Of a DNA stretch of 64,000 bases, positions 1-7,734 are shown piece after piece. A program made the translations under genes and the position numbers. Positions within the stretch are counted from its first letter, which is position 1. Each line of letters starts with the position of its first letter. Origin of the DNA: DATKRB01 sp963794215 (GTDB lineage Bacteria > Actinomycetota > Acidimicrobiia > Acidimicrobiales > RAAP-2). The stretch spans positions 806,001 to 870,000 of the forward strand of contig CAWCCQ010000001.1 of the NCBI GenBank assembly GCA_963794215.1. Reading direction: 5' to 3'. Under the pieces are notes generated by a model. It did not search any database, was not told the origin of the DNA, and saw only the letters and a list, made by a program, of their open reading frames with translations.

Positions 1-1
1 G

Positions 2-715
2 CACTGGGCGGGGATGTACATGCGGCGGCACATGGACCTGTTCGGGACGACCGAGGAGCAGTTCGGCGCTTTGGCGGTGGCGCAGCGGGATTACGCCTCG
101 AAGAACCCAGAAGCGATCTTGCGCGAACCCATGACGATCGACGACTACATGAGCTCCCGCTACATCAACAAGCCGCTCCACCTTCTCGACTGCGACTACC
201 CGGTCGACGCTGGGTCGGCACTGATCTTCACCACCGAGGAGCGAGCGCGCGACATGGCCAAGAAGCCCGTGTTCTTTGAGGCCTGGGCCGCAGGGACCAC
301 CGACGTCTTGGACTTCAACCTGGTGGAGGACATGACCGAATCCTCGCCGTGGCGCGCCGCTGAACGGATGTGGAGTCGCACGGATTTGACGGCGCGTGAC
401 GTCGACGTGGCGGGCCTCTACGACGGGTTCACCTTCATCACCATGCAGTGGCTCGAGGCGCTCGGGTTCTGTGGGAAGGGCGAGAGCGGCCCCTTTGTCG
501 AAGCCGGCAACACCCGTCCAACCGGGCAGATCCCGACCAACACCGACGGGGGTGCCTGCAACATGGGTCGGCGGCACGGGGCCAACTTCTTCATCGAGGT
601 CACCCAGCAGCTACGAGGTGAATCAGGGGACCGCCAGATCCCCGGTGCCGAAGTGGGCGTGGTGAGCAACGCGGTCGGGGGCTTCGCCAGCTGCGCGCTC
701 ATCACAGCCAGTTGA
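2..715 (+). CDS. Thiolase-like / lipid-transfer protein, C-terminal part (5' end outside window)
   Basis: The open frame enters from the window edge (HWAG precedes the first Met), so this is a partial gene of about 237 visible residues. It matches the C-terminal half of the SCP-x/non-decarboxylating thiolase family: an 'LYDGFTFITMQWLEALGFC' stretch around residues 140-158, and a 'GGACNMGRRHGANF' motif where thiolases carry their active-site His near the C-terminus, followed by a short 'AVGGFASCALITAS' tail. Relatives act in CoA-ester chain shortening, including sterol side-chain retro-aldol or thiolysis steps, usually with a DUF35 (Zn-ribbon/OB-fold) partner, which would lie upstream if present. 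The class is clear; substrate and exact reaction are not. Confidence 0.85.
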   Translation, partial: HWAGMYMRRHMDLFGTTEEQFGALAVAQRDYASKNPEAILREPMTIDDYMSSRYINKPLHLLDCDYPVDAGSALIFTTEERARDMAKKPVFFEAWAAGTTDVLDFNLVEDMTESSPWRAAERMWSRTDLTARDVDVAGLYDGFTFITMQWLEALGFCGKGESGPFVEAGNTRPTGQIPTNTDGGACNMGRRHGANFFIEVTQQLRGESGDRQIPGAEVGVVSNAVGGFASCALITAS

Positions 716-752
716 GACCTGGCTCAGATCCACGACCCTTGGGGGGATCAGG

Positions 753-1421
753 TCACCCCGGATGCTCGATGTCGACGGCCGGTAGATCCTTCACCTCGCC
801 CTTGCTGAGGTGGAGCCGAACCCCGTCTTCGACGCTGCGCACCGCACTGATCGGGATCGCGACCTCTTTGTGACCCCACAGGTGCCCTTCTTCGAGGAGC
901 ACGTGGGTCACGTGGTGGTCACTCGGATCGACGACGAGGCCTTGCACTCGCCCGATTGGCCCGTCGGTGGCATGGACGTGCTCCCCGCGACGGATTTCCA
1001 CTTGTCCGGTTGGGAACCTGTCGTAGTTCACCTCCTGGGCAAGTGCGCCCATGCCTAGCCCACCCAGACCCATTCCGCCCACGCCCAGTGTGCCCACGCC
1101 AAGGCCAAAGTAGGGCAACGACAGCATCTCTTCTTGGCTGTACCCCCACTGCCCGTTCGCTCCCTCTAGAAACCTGGTCTCCTCGGCATCCTCGAGCATT
1201 CCGAACTGACTCAAGGTGCATCGGAGCGCCAACCCCTCGCCCGTCGTGTCGACGAGGTCGACTGGCACCAGACGGCCCAGCTTGATCCGATGCGGAGGCT
1301 CGACCACGAGATGGGTGACGACCCGCGCGATCGGGTCGACGATCACCCGGCGCAGTTCCCCGCAGACCCCGTCTGTGCAGGTGACCTCTGTCCCGATGAT
1401 GAACTCGGTGCTCGCGCTCAT
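753..1421 (-). CDS. PRC-barrel domain protein
   Basis: A 222-residue protein with two PRC-barrel-like halves. Residues ~5-70 ('FIIGTEVTCTDGVCGELRRV...VTHLVVEP') and ~140-215 ('GEHVHATDGPIGRVQGLVVD...VTHVLLEEGHLWGHKEVAIP') share the same G-x-V/I-x2-hhVDP-x-hh-VTHhhhE pattern. They are joined by a glycine-rich linker (residues ~105-125, GLGVGTLGVGGMGLGGLG). PRC-barrel proteins are small beta-barrels used as protein or RNA-binding adaptors; no catalytic residues are expected. It stands alone, convergent with the thiolase end and 245 bp from the next gene. Cellular role unknown. Confidence 0.8.
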   Translation of the reverse strand: MSASTEFIIGTEVTCTDGVCGELRRVIVDPIARVVTHLVVEPPHRIKLGRLVPVDLVDTTGEGLALRCTLSQFGMLEDAEETRFLEGANGQWGYSQEEMLSLPYFGLGVGTLGVGGMGLGGLGMGALAQEVNYDRFPTGQVEIRRGEHVHATDGPIGRVQGLVVDPSDHHVTHVLLEEGHLWGHKEVAIPISAVRSVEDGVRLHLSKGEVKDLPAVDIEHPG

Positions 1422-1666
1422 TGACTGCTCAGCCCTCCAGTCGGCGGTCGTGTTCCCACCCTCATCGGCCGTACCACTTGTTCGCCTCTGCTCGTCCTAC
1501 CCACGGCGTGGCGATGTCATCTCATAGTGGCCCCTTCCCCGATGGCCTCCTCACACCTCGTCCCGATGGTGCCGCGTCGCCGTGGTCAGCGGATCGCCGA
1601 GCGCTCCAGCTCCGCTCTCACCCCCGATGTCGTCCCCCGGTCCGACGCAGAGCGACACCGTCGGTT

Positions 1667-2503
1667 TCACGTCGACGCCGCGGTCGACGGCCACCCGGCG
1701 CTGGCCAGGACCGCTCGGGTCGCCCGGGTGGCGCGGAGCGCGGCCTCTGAAGGAGGGAGCGCGTCGAGCACCGAGGAGCAGATCTCCATGTCCCAGGCCA
1801 CGTCGGCCCCGATGTCCACGAGTGCCTGGACGATACCGGTGAGATCGAGCTCGCCCTCGCCTGGGGGCAGTCGATTCGAGAGCGTGTCCTCGAGATAATC
1901 CAGGTCGGGCGGGCCAACGAACGCACCATCGCTGATCTGAACGGTCCGAAATGCCCGAGCGGGCAGCGACCGGACCATCGCCAGGGTGCCCGCACCTCGA
2001 GAGAAGTGCCAGGTGTCGAGGACGAGCCCGACGTTGGCCGCGCCTGAGCACTCCATGACGTCCCAGGCCGTGGCCAGATCGCTCAGGGTCATGACCGGAA
2101 CCGGCTCGACGCCCACCCACAAGCCACGAGCGGCGGCGGCGTCACAGAAGCGCCGCAGCCGCTCCGCCGCGACCTCCAGGTCGCCATCGAAGTTGGAGTG
2201 GGTGCCGATGCTTTGGGCGCCGAACACCTCGGCGAGCGCGAGGAGGCGCTCGGCGTGCGCCGCCGTCCGTCCCGAGGGGTCGGCTTCGAGCACGGCGAAG
2301 AGAGCCTCGATATCGATCACCCGAACGCCGTTGGACCGGGCGATCTCCACCATCTGCGCGTCGCTCTCCCCGCCCTGGGAGAAGCGTCGGTACTGCTGGT
2401 AGGTCAGGGCGATCGCGGCCACGTCCGCACCTGCCGTGGCCTCCACCAACTCTCGGAACGTCGAACCGTTGACGGTGTGCGACGACATGCTGAGGCGTTC
2501 CAC
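1667..2503 (-). CDS. Sugar phosphate isomerase/epimerase-like TIM-barrel protein
   Basis: Resembles the xylose-isomerase-like TIM-barrel family (AP endonuclease 2 superfamily): 'ALFAVLEADPSGRTAAHAERLLALAEVFGAQSIGTHS' then 'RGLWVGVEPVPVMTLSDLATAWDVMECSGAANVGLVLDTWHFSRGAG', with the E and D/H metal ligands in 'GVEPVP' and 'LVLDTWHFSR'. The frame is open further upstream. I chose the GTG at 2503 because it gives the usual family N-terminus (MERLSMSSHTVNGSTFRELV) and has GGGAGGG about 7 nt upstream; ATG 2488 is the alternative. Members isomerise or epimerise sugars and polyols, often in inositol-type catabolism; the substrate here is not known. Confidence 0.8.
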   Translation of the reverse strand: MERLSMSSHTVNGSTFRELVEATAGADVAAIALTYQQYRRFSQGGESDAQMVEIARSNGVRVIDIEALFAVLEADPSGRTAAHAERLLALAEVFGAQSIGTHSNFDGDLEVAAERLRRFCDAAAARGLWVGVEPVPVMTLSDLATAWDVMECSGAANVGLVLDTWHFSRGAGTLAMVRSLPARAFRTVQISDGAFVGPPDLDYLEDTLSNRLPPGEGELDLTGIVQALVDIGADVAWDMEICSSVLDALPPSEAALRATRATRAVLASAGWPSTAAST

Positions 2504-2766
2504 GGCCACCCTCCCTCTTACACGGGTTCCCCAGGGACCATAGCCCGAGCCTGAACGGCGCCGGGGGCCTCTTGCCCCACCTGTGCCCAGCGGTGGCCGA
2601 GCCGTCGCACCGAGCCATCTCACCAGCTCTCCTCGTGGTTCTTACGGGGCGCAGAGGGCGCTCTTAGACAGATCACAAGGAGGGGGGAGAGACTGGGCAG
2701 GAGACAACTTCGCCGAGGCTCGCTGTCAGAGACAAGGTCCAGAGCGAAGAGTAGGGAGAACAACCC

Positions 2767-3030
2767 GTGAACATCATCGGCTATCTCATCAGCCTGGTCA
2801 TCGTGGGGCTCGTCATCGGTGGACTGGGTCGCCTTCTCGTCCCTGGGCCGAACCCCATTGGCCTCTGGGCGACGTTGGGCGTCGGTCTGGTCGGCGCCCT
2901 CGTTGGTGGTGTACTGGGCGGATTGCTCGGTCTTGGCCTGTTCAGCCTGGTGTTCGAGATCGGCATCTCCGCCGCGCTTGTCTACCGCCTGAGCGGACGG
3001 AACCGACGCCTCTCATCAGGGTCTCGTTAG
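2767..3030 (+). CDS. GlsB/YeaQ/YmgE family small membrane protein
   Basis: An 87-residue hydrophobic protein with three predicted membrane segments (residues ~2-22, 33-55, 57-78), rich in Gly ('LVGALVGGVLGGLLGLGLF'). Length, 'IIGYLISLVIVGLVIGGLGRLLVPGPNP' start and glycine-zipper-like middle match the transglycosylase-associated/GlsB stress-response family. The GTG start has AGGGAGA about 8 nt upstream. These proteins are widespread, induced by envelope or general stress in several bacteria, and have no proven biochemical activity. A thiamine-enzyme remnant follows directly. Confidence 0.85.
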   Translation: MNIIGYLISLVIVGLVIGGLGRLLVPGPNPIGLWATLGVGLVGALVGGVLGGLLGLGLFSLVFEIGISAALVYRLSGRNRRLSSGSR

Positions 3031-3045
3031 TAGCAGAGGCTTCAG

Positions 3046-3162
3046 CATGCCCGGTATGGGTGATCTCCTGACCGAGGTGCAGCAGGACGTGCCCGTGGTC
3101 CACGTGGTCTTCGATAACGGCATGCTCGACGTCGTGGACATCGAGCGGAGGAGGCGGGACTG
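3046..3162 (+). pseudogene. Remnant of a thiamine-diphosphate enzyme (pyruvate oxidase/acetolactate synthase type)
   Basis: Translation from ATG 3046 gives 38 residues, 'MPGMGDLLTEVQQDVPVV' followed by 'HVVFDNGMLDVVDIERRRRD'. This aligns by eye with the conserved C-terminal TPP-domain block of pyruvate oxidases and acetolactate synthases, usually 'SMLMGDLLTxxxYDLPVKVVVFNNGxLGxVxxE'. It contains the GD...NN/DNG region of the diphosphate-Mg site (GDG-N motif, first part damaged). The frame then stops; nothing upstream encodes the rest of a ~550-residue enzyme. I read it as a decayed fragment. Confidence 0.45.
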
Positions 3163-3283
3163 AGAGGTCAACGACTTCACCCTGGAGCCCGGCCAAGCAG
3201 GCGATCGAGACCCTCGCGCCCACCGTGTGGCTGCTGTAGTCCAACCGAGAGGACCTCGGCGACGGGGCCTCGGGGACGGGGCC

Positions 3284-4213
3284 TCAGCGCCGGGCGGCAA
3301 GGAAGTCGCTGACCAAACCGGCCAGGACCACTGGCCGATCACCCTGCACGGAGTGGCCCGCACCCTCTACCCGCTCGACGCGCAGGGTGGGCTGACGGGC
3401 ACGCATCTCAGACTCGTCGTCGTCGTGCACGTGGGCCGAGCGGGCGCCACGGACCAACATCATGGGCACCGCGATGGATCCCAGGTCCTCCCACAGGTCG
3501 GTGAAGTCGACCGGACCTTCGCCGTCGCGGCGAAGCCGGTCGTAGCGCCACGCCCATCGCCCATCCTCCAACTGCCTGGCGTTGTGCAGCACCCCGGGAC
3601 GGAAGGACTCGATCGGCCGACCCGGCACCGCGGCCGCGGTCGCCTGGAGCATCGCGTCGAACGAGTCGTAGATCGGGGGCCCGCCGACGAGCGACGTGGC
3701 ACCACGCTGTTCTTGGGTCATCGACACCGTTCGCACGCCCACGCCCGGCGTCACGTCCACGATGACCGCCCGGCGGACCAGGTCGGGACGGGTGGCGGCC
3801 AGGCGAATTGTCGTGAGTCCCCCAAGGGACATCCCCACGACCGCCTCGGCCGAAGGAGCGGCCTGGATGACGACGTCTGCCACCGCCCGAGCGTTGGCGT
3901 GCGGCCAGTAGTCCTTGTCCTCGCGCCAGTCCGAATGCCCGTGCCCGGGGAGATCCACGGCGATGAGCGGACGATCGATCGCCATGGCGAACGAGTCCCA
4001 GGTGTGGGCGTTCTGGCCACCCCCATGGAGGAGCACCAGTTGCGGTGCCCCACTCCCCCACACGAGGGCGCTCACGCGTTGGCCCTCCGCGGTGCCAAAG
4101 GTTCGACGAACCACCTCTGGTCGCCTCTTCCACGGGATTCCTTCGTAGTCGGCGTAGATCTTGAGCATCCCGAACTCGTCGTAGTTCGCGGCTTCGGCGT
4201 CGCTCATGACCAT
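3284..4213 (-). CDS. Alpha/beta-fold hydrolase
   Basis: About 309 residues of canonical alpha/beta-hydrolase. 'VLLHGGGQNAHTWD' (oxyanion-hole HGG), 'AVDLPGHGHSDW', nucleophile elbow 'VVGMSLGG' with Ser, an acid candidate in 'MLVRGARSAHVHDDDE' and His in 'VEGAGHSVQGDRP' occur in the right order. The frame is open upstream to 4255, but ATG 4213 is preceded by GGGGAGGG at ideal distance, so I start there (MVMSDAEAANYDEF). It is a monocistronic gene divergent from the isochorismatase-like gene at 4393. Esterase, lactonase or C-C hydrolase activity is possible; not distinguishable here. Confidence 0.85.
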   Translation of the reverse strand: MVMSDAEAANYDEFGMLKIYADYEGIPWKRRPEVVRRTFGTAEGQRVSALVWGSGAPQLVLLHGGGQNAHTWDSFAMAIDRPLIAVDLPGHGHSDWREDKDYWPHANARAVADVVIQAAPSAEAVVGMSLGGLTTIRLAATRPDLVRRAVIVDVTPGVGVRTVSMTQEQRGATSLVGGPPIYDSFDAMLQATAAAVPGRPIESFRPGVLHNARQLEDGRWAWRYDRLRRDGEGPVDFTDLWEDLGSIAVPMMLVRGARSAHVHDDDESEMRARQPTLRVERVEGAGHSVQGDRPVVLAGLVSDFLAARR

Positions 4214-4392
4214 CGGTCCCTCCCCAGATCTGGGTCCTTGCGCTTCCTTCAGCATGCTCGACGTGCTGGGGCCTGTCGATTGCGCCTCGGGTGGGACGTG
4301 AGCCGGCGGGTCCCCTCCGTGAGGGACGAGGTCGCCCTGAGCGCCGCGAGAGCGGATAACGTGGTCGTGGAGTTGAGTAGGGGGAGCGCGCC

Positions 4393-4998
4393 ATGGCCAT
4401 CGACCCGTCCACGACCGCCGTCGTGCTGATCGAGTACCAGAACGACTTCACCTCAGAAGGTGGGGCGCTCCATGGTGCGGTGGCCCAGACCATGGACAAG
4501 AGCGGCATGCTCGACAACACCAAAAGGGTGGTCGACTCCGCTCGCGAAGCCGGAGCCACCATCATGCACGCACCCATCGCGTTCGCCGCGGGCTACGGCG
4601 AGCTGAGCTCCCACCCCTACGGGATCCTCAAGGGAGTCGTGGACGGGAACGCGTTCGTAAAGGGCACGTGGGGGGCAGCGATCACCGACGAGCTCGCGCC
4701 GGAGTCCGGCGACATCGTCATCGAGGGAAAGCGCGGCCTTGACACGTTCGCCAGCACCAACCTTGATTTCATCCTGCGCAGCAAGGGCATCCAGACCATC
4801 GTTCTCGGCGGCTTCCTCACCAATTGCTGCGTCGAGTCCACCATGCGTACGGGCTACGAGCACGGCTACAGGGTCATCACCTTGACCGACTGCGTTGCGG
4901 CCACGTCGCACGAAGAGAACGACAACGCGCTCACCTATGACTTTCCGATGTTCAGCGATCCGATGAGCTCCTCGGACTTCATCGAGCAGTTGCCCTGA
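4393..4998 (+). CDS. Isochorismatase-family cysteine hydrolase
   Basis: 201 residues with the family triad: Asp in 'VVLIEYQNDFTSEGG' (~residue 18), Lys in 'IVIEGKRGLDTFAST' (~residue 117) and Cys in 'GGFLTNCCVESTMRTGYEHGY' (~residue 148). The cis-peptide-type 'LGGFLTNCCVEST' loop is typical. Members hydrolyse isochorismate, nicotinamide, biuret or N-carbamoyl compounds; the ligand pocket does not identify the substrate here. The ATG follows GTAGGGGGAG, and a TAACGT -10-like box lies at 4357-4362. Stands alone between divergent and convergent-free neighbours. Confidence 0.88.
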   Translation: MAIDPSTTAVVLIEYQNDFTSEGGALHGAVAQTMDKSGMLDNTKRVVDSAREAGATIMHAPIAFAAGYGELSSHPYGILKGVVDGNAFVKGTWGAAITDELAPESGDIVIEGKRGLDTFASTNLDFILRSKGIQTIVLGGFLTNCCVESTMRTGYEHGYRVITLTDCVAATSHEENDNALTYDFPMFSDPMSSSDFIEQLP

Positions 4999-5090
4999 GG
5001 GGTTCTCTGACGTCCCCGCCCGCGTCGGGCTCCGCAGCGCTCTGCCAAACGGGAGCAGGATCACCCCAAGCCGGAGCCGGGTCGAGTGCC

Positions 5091-5537
5091 GTGGAGATCG
5101 GTGACACGTTCGGGTTCCTCCTTGGGACCTGGGACGTCACCCGCGTGCTCACCGATCACCGGTGTCGAACCCGGGGCAGCTTTGGGGGCACCGCCGACGT
5201 CACGGAGGCGAGAACCGCTCACGGGGCGCCACGAGGACGGGCGCGCTATGAGGAGGTGGGCGAACTGCGCTTTGGGACCTACGTGGGTCGTGCGCATCGA
5301 TGCCTCGACGTCTTCGTGTCACACGACGCGACGGCAGCGCTCTGCTTCACCGACGGACGCCCCTACGTCGACCTCGACCTTCGTGGCGGCGCGTGGCACG
5401 CGCTGCACCTCTGCGGCGACGACCGTTATGAGATCACCACGCTGGCGCAGTCGCCCCACGTCCTCATCGAGCACTGGCACGTCCGAGGTCCTCGCACCGA
5501 CTACGACGCGCGCACAACGTTTCGCCGGGTGCAGTGA
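5091..5537 (+). CDS. DUF6314-like protein
   Basis: A 148-residue protein beginning at GTG. It carries the recognisable series 'LLGTWDVTRVLTDHR', 'GSFGGTADV', 'YEEVGELRFGTYVGRAHR', 'CFTDGRPYVDLDLRGGAWHALHLCGDDRY' and 'IEHWHVRGPRTDYDARTTFRR', which I recognise as the DUF6314 pattern. That fold is probably a lipocalin-like beta-barrel, but no activity is established for the family. It sits just upstream of the flavin-binding protein at 5614 in the same orientation (76-bp gap) and may be co-transcribed with it. Confidence 0.65.
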   Translation: MEIGDTFGFLLGTWDVTRVLTDHRCRTRGSFGGTADVTEARTAHGAPRGRARYEEVGELRFGTYVGRAHRCLDVFVSHDATAALCFTDGRPYVDLDLRGGAWHALHLCGDDRYEITTLAQSPHVLIEHWHVRGPRTDYDARTTFRRVQ

Positions 5538-5613
5538 GGAACGTCGTTATCCTGCAGGAATCGACGTGCACCGAGGGGACGACGTGCACCAAAAGAACGG
5601 GGACCACAGCACC

Positions 5614-6405
5614 ATGACCGAGCCGGTTCAGGCCGTCCACGCGTACGCCCAGGCCGTTGCTGCCTTGACACCTCAGACACGCACCACGCTCGACCCGTTT
5701 CTCGCGGACGACGTCGTCGTCGCCGGCCCCATCTCGCCCGGCTCTGGCCGCGCGGCCGTCCTCGAGGCACTCGGCGCGCCCAACGCCTCACGGCTGCTCG
5801 GCAGCGCCGAGTGGGGCGAGCCAATCTTTGACGGCGACACGGCCCGGCTAGAGGCGGTGGTGCCCCCGGGCTCGCCCGTGCGGGGCATGGTCTTCACGCT
5901 GGCCTTCGATTCGTCGGGCCGAATCACGCGAGTGGATCAACAAATCCTCGCCGCCCCGCCGCCGCCGGTAACCGAGCTCGCGCTCACGCCCGAGATCGTT
6001 GCCGCCGTGAACGGCGCGCTCGCCAATGCCACGCCGGTCATCGTCGCCTACGTCGACGCGTCGGGGAGCCCGCACCTGTCGCTGCGGGGGTCCACGCAAG
6101 CGTTCGGGGACCAGCAGCTGGCGATCTGGATCCGTGACCCCCAGGGCGGTCTGCTCAGCGCCATCGAGGAGAATCCGGCCATCGCCCTGTGGTACCGGGA
6201 CCCTGCGGCGAGGACGAACTACCAGTTCTCCGGACGCGCACGAGTCGCGCACGATCAGGCGGTGCGCGACGTCGTTTACGACAACACGCCCGAGCCCGAG
6301 CGGAACCTCGATCCCCGACGACTCGGCGTCGCGGTGGTGGTCGACTTGGACAAGGTGGAGGGAGCGGGGCCGAGCGGACGCTTCCGGATGGCTCGGTCGG
6401 AGTGA
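5614..6405 (+). CDS. Two-domain protein: SnoaL-like domain plus FMN-binding split barrel (PNPOx-like)
   Basis: 263 residues. The first ~115 ('VQAVHAYAQAVAALTPQTRTTLDPFLADDVVVAGP...') look like a SnoaL/NTF2-like alpha+beta cone. From ~130 the sequence becomes pyridoxamine-phosphate-oxidase-like: 'ALANATPVIVAYVDASGSPHLSLRGSTQAFGDQQLAIWIRDP' and 'ALWYRDPAARTNYQFSGRARVA'. The second half is expected to bind FMN or F420 and may reduce or oxidise a small molecule. The frame is open far upstream (to 5086), but that stretch overlaps the DUF6314 gene, so ATG 5614 is the sensible start. The fusion is uncommon but seen in actinobacteria. Confidence 0.75.
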   Translation: MTEPVQAVHAYAQAVAALTPQTRTTLDPFLADDVVVAGPISPGSGRAAVLEALGAPNASRLLGSAEWGEPIFDGDTARLEAVVPPGSPVRGMVFTLAFDSSGRITRVDQQILAAPPPPVTELALTPEIVAAVNGALANATPVIVAYVDASGSPHLSLRGSTQAFGDQQLAIWIRDPQGGLLSAIEENPAIALWYRDPAARTNYQFSGRARVAHDQAVRDVVYDNTPEPERNLDPRRLGVAVVVDLDKVEGAGPSGRFRMARSE

Positions 6406-6523
6406 GCCGCCCCCCTCGGGCGCGCCCGAGTCATCGGAGTGCTCCAAATTGCCGCCGACACCTGCGGACAGGGTCAGTTCCTGTTAGCAATTCCTGTCAT
6501 CGGCTGGGTCACCCTCGAGCGGC

Positions 6524-7210
6524 TCAGGACCGCGGGTCGCTACCAGGCTCCTGATCAAAGGTGGCACCATCGAAGGTATCGATCGTCGCGAACGACTCGA
6601 CCGGACGCCGTCGGAGCCGGGTCACCTGGTGCACTGGCGTTCCCAGACCGACCATCGCGGCGATCGCCTGATCGGCTGGAAGGCCCAACAGGGCAGCCGC
6701 CCGCGGTTCGTGGGCGGCCAGGAACGTGGTGAGCACACCCCCGAGTCCCTGATTGCGGGCGGCCAAGAGGATGTTCTGAACAAAGGGATAGATCGACCCG
6801 CCGCCTACCAGTGACGGTCGATCGAGGTCACGGTCCATCACGGCGAGCACCCGCAGATCAACGGTCACGACCAGCACCTCGGGCACGTCTTCGATGCTCG
6901 TGAGCATCGCGTGACGCGGCAGGTCGTCACGGAGTTCGAGATCCTCGGGGGCGCGATCTACCACCCCGAAGCCGCGGAACCCGGCGGCCTGCTCGGTCAG
7001 GTAGCGCTCCCAGGCCATGATGCTGAGATCGGCTAAGTGGCGTCGCTGGACTGGGTCGCGCACGACGATGACGTGCCAACCCTGCAGATTGCCACCGCTC
7101 GGGGCGAACCGCGCGTCGTCGAGAACCTGGTAGAGCACCTCGTGCCGAATTGGTTCGCTAGTGAACGCCCGCACGGCTCCACTGCTACGCATGACCTCGG
7201 AGAGCTCCAT
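6524..7210 (-). CDS. Nitroreductase-family FMN oxidoreductase
   Basis: About 228 residues. N-terminal 'MELSEVMRSSGAVRAFTSEPI', 'LDDARFAPSGGNLQGWHVIVVRDP' (FMN-phosphate and ribityl contacts) and C-terminal 'QNILLAARNQGLGGVLTTFLAAHEP' are standard for the NfnB/NADPH nitroreductase fold. Homodimeric FMN enzymes of this class use NAD(P)H to reduce nitro-, quinone or enone compounds; the substrate is not evident. ATG 7210 is preceded by an in-frame GTG at 7213. It shares a 146-bp intergenic region with the divergent GntR operon, so the operator at 7277-7300 could touch both promoters. Confidence 0.88.
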   Translation of the reverse strand: MELSEVMRSSGAVRAFTSEPIRHEVLYQVLDDARFAPSGGNLQGWHVIVVRDPVQRRHLADLSIMAWERYLTEQAAGFRGFGVVDRAPEDLELRDDLPRHAMLTSIEDVPEVLVVTVDLRVLAVMDRDLDRPSLVGGGSIYPFVQNILLAARNQGLGGVLTTFLAAHEPRAAALLGLPADQAIAAMVGLGTPVHQVTRLRRRPVESFATIDTFDGATFDQEPGSDPRS

Positions 7211-7255
7211 CACCGCTGAGCGTAGGGGTGAGGCGGCTCGACCGCTTGTCGGACG

Positions 7256-7284
7256 TTGACCGTGGTTCGCTTCACTGGTACATT
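7256..7284 (+). promoter_or_regulatory. Promoter of the GntR-ABC operon
   Basis: TTGACC at 7256-7261 and TACATT at 7279-7284 are separated by 17 nt, a good sigma-70/SigA-type arrangement. The start of transcription would fall near 7291, about 65 nt before the GntR start codon. The -10 lies inside the inverted repeat listed next. Confidence 0.55.
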
Positions 7285-7300
7285 AGTTGAGTAATGAACC
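7277..7300. promoter_or_regulatory. Inverted-repeat operator, probably for the GntR(YtrA)-type repressor
   Basis: Arms GGTACATTA (7277-7285) and TAATGAACC (7292-7300) are complementary except at one position and are separated by 6 nt. The site covers the -10 box and start point of the downstream operon. This layout is what is known for autorepressing YtrA-subfamily regulators; the assignment of this site to this protein is inference. Confidence 0.6.
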
Positions 7301-7356
7301 GATGCACCAAAGGGTCCGTCTCGATCGACGCCGCCCGCCGGCTCGAGGGGTGACGC

Positions 7357-7734
7357 ATGCTCGATGACGGCGCGCCACTCTTCTCCCAGATTGCCGAACG
7401 ACTGGCCGGGGAGATCGCCGACGGGACCCTCGCGGAGGGTGAGCGGGTGCCGTCCACCAACGAGCTGGCGGCCTACTACCGGATCAACCCGGCCACCGCG
7501 GCCAAGGGCCTCAACGTCTTGATCGACGACGGCCTGCTCGAGAAGCGCCGCGGTCTCGGCATGTTCGTGTCGGCCGGCGCCCGAGACCGCCTCCTCGAAG
7601 CGCGGCGCACGACCTTCGCCGAGCGCTACCTCGACCCCATGGTCGCCGAGGCCAACCGGCTCGGCATCGAGGCCGACACGTTGATCGCGCTGGTCCGACA
7701 CGCCAGCCACGCCCAGGGAGGTATCACGCGATGA
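7357..7734 (+). CDS. GntR-family transcriptional regulator, YtrA subfamily
   Basis: 125 residues: a winged helix-turn-helix at ~10-75 ('FSQIAERLAGEIADGTLAEGERVPSTNELAAYYRINPATAAKGLNVLIDDGLLEKRRGLGMFV') followed by only a short dimerisation helix, the mark of the YtrA subgroup, which lacks a large effector domain. Regulators of this type sit at the head of ABC transporter operons and repress them, often relieved by cell-wall-active compounds. Its stop overlaps the ATPase start by 4 nt (ATGA), so the operon is translationally coupled. The matching operator lies 57 bp upstream. Confidence 0.9.
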   Translation: MLDDGAPLFSQIAERLAGEIADGTLAEGERVPSTNELAAYYRINPATAAKGLNVLIDDGLLEKRRGLGMFVSAGARDRLLEARRTTFAERYLDPMVAEANRLGIEADTLIALVRHASHAQGGITR

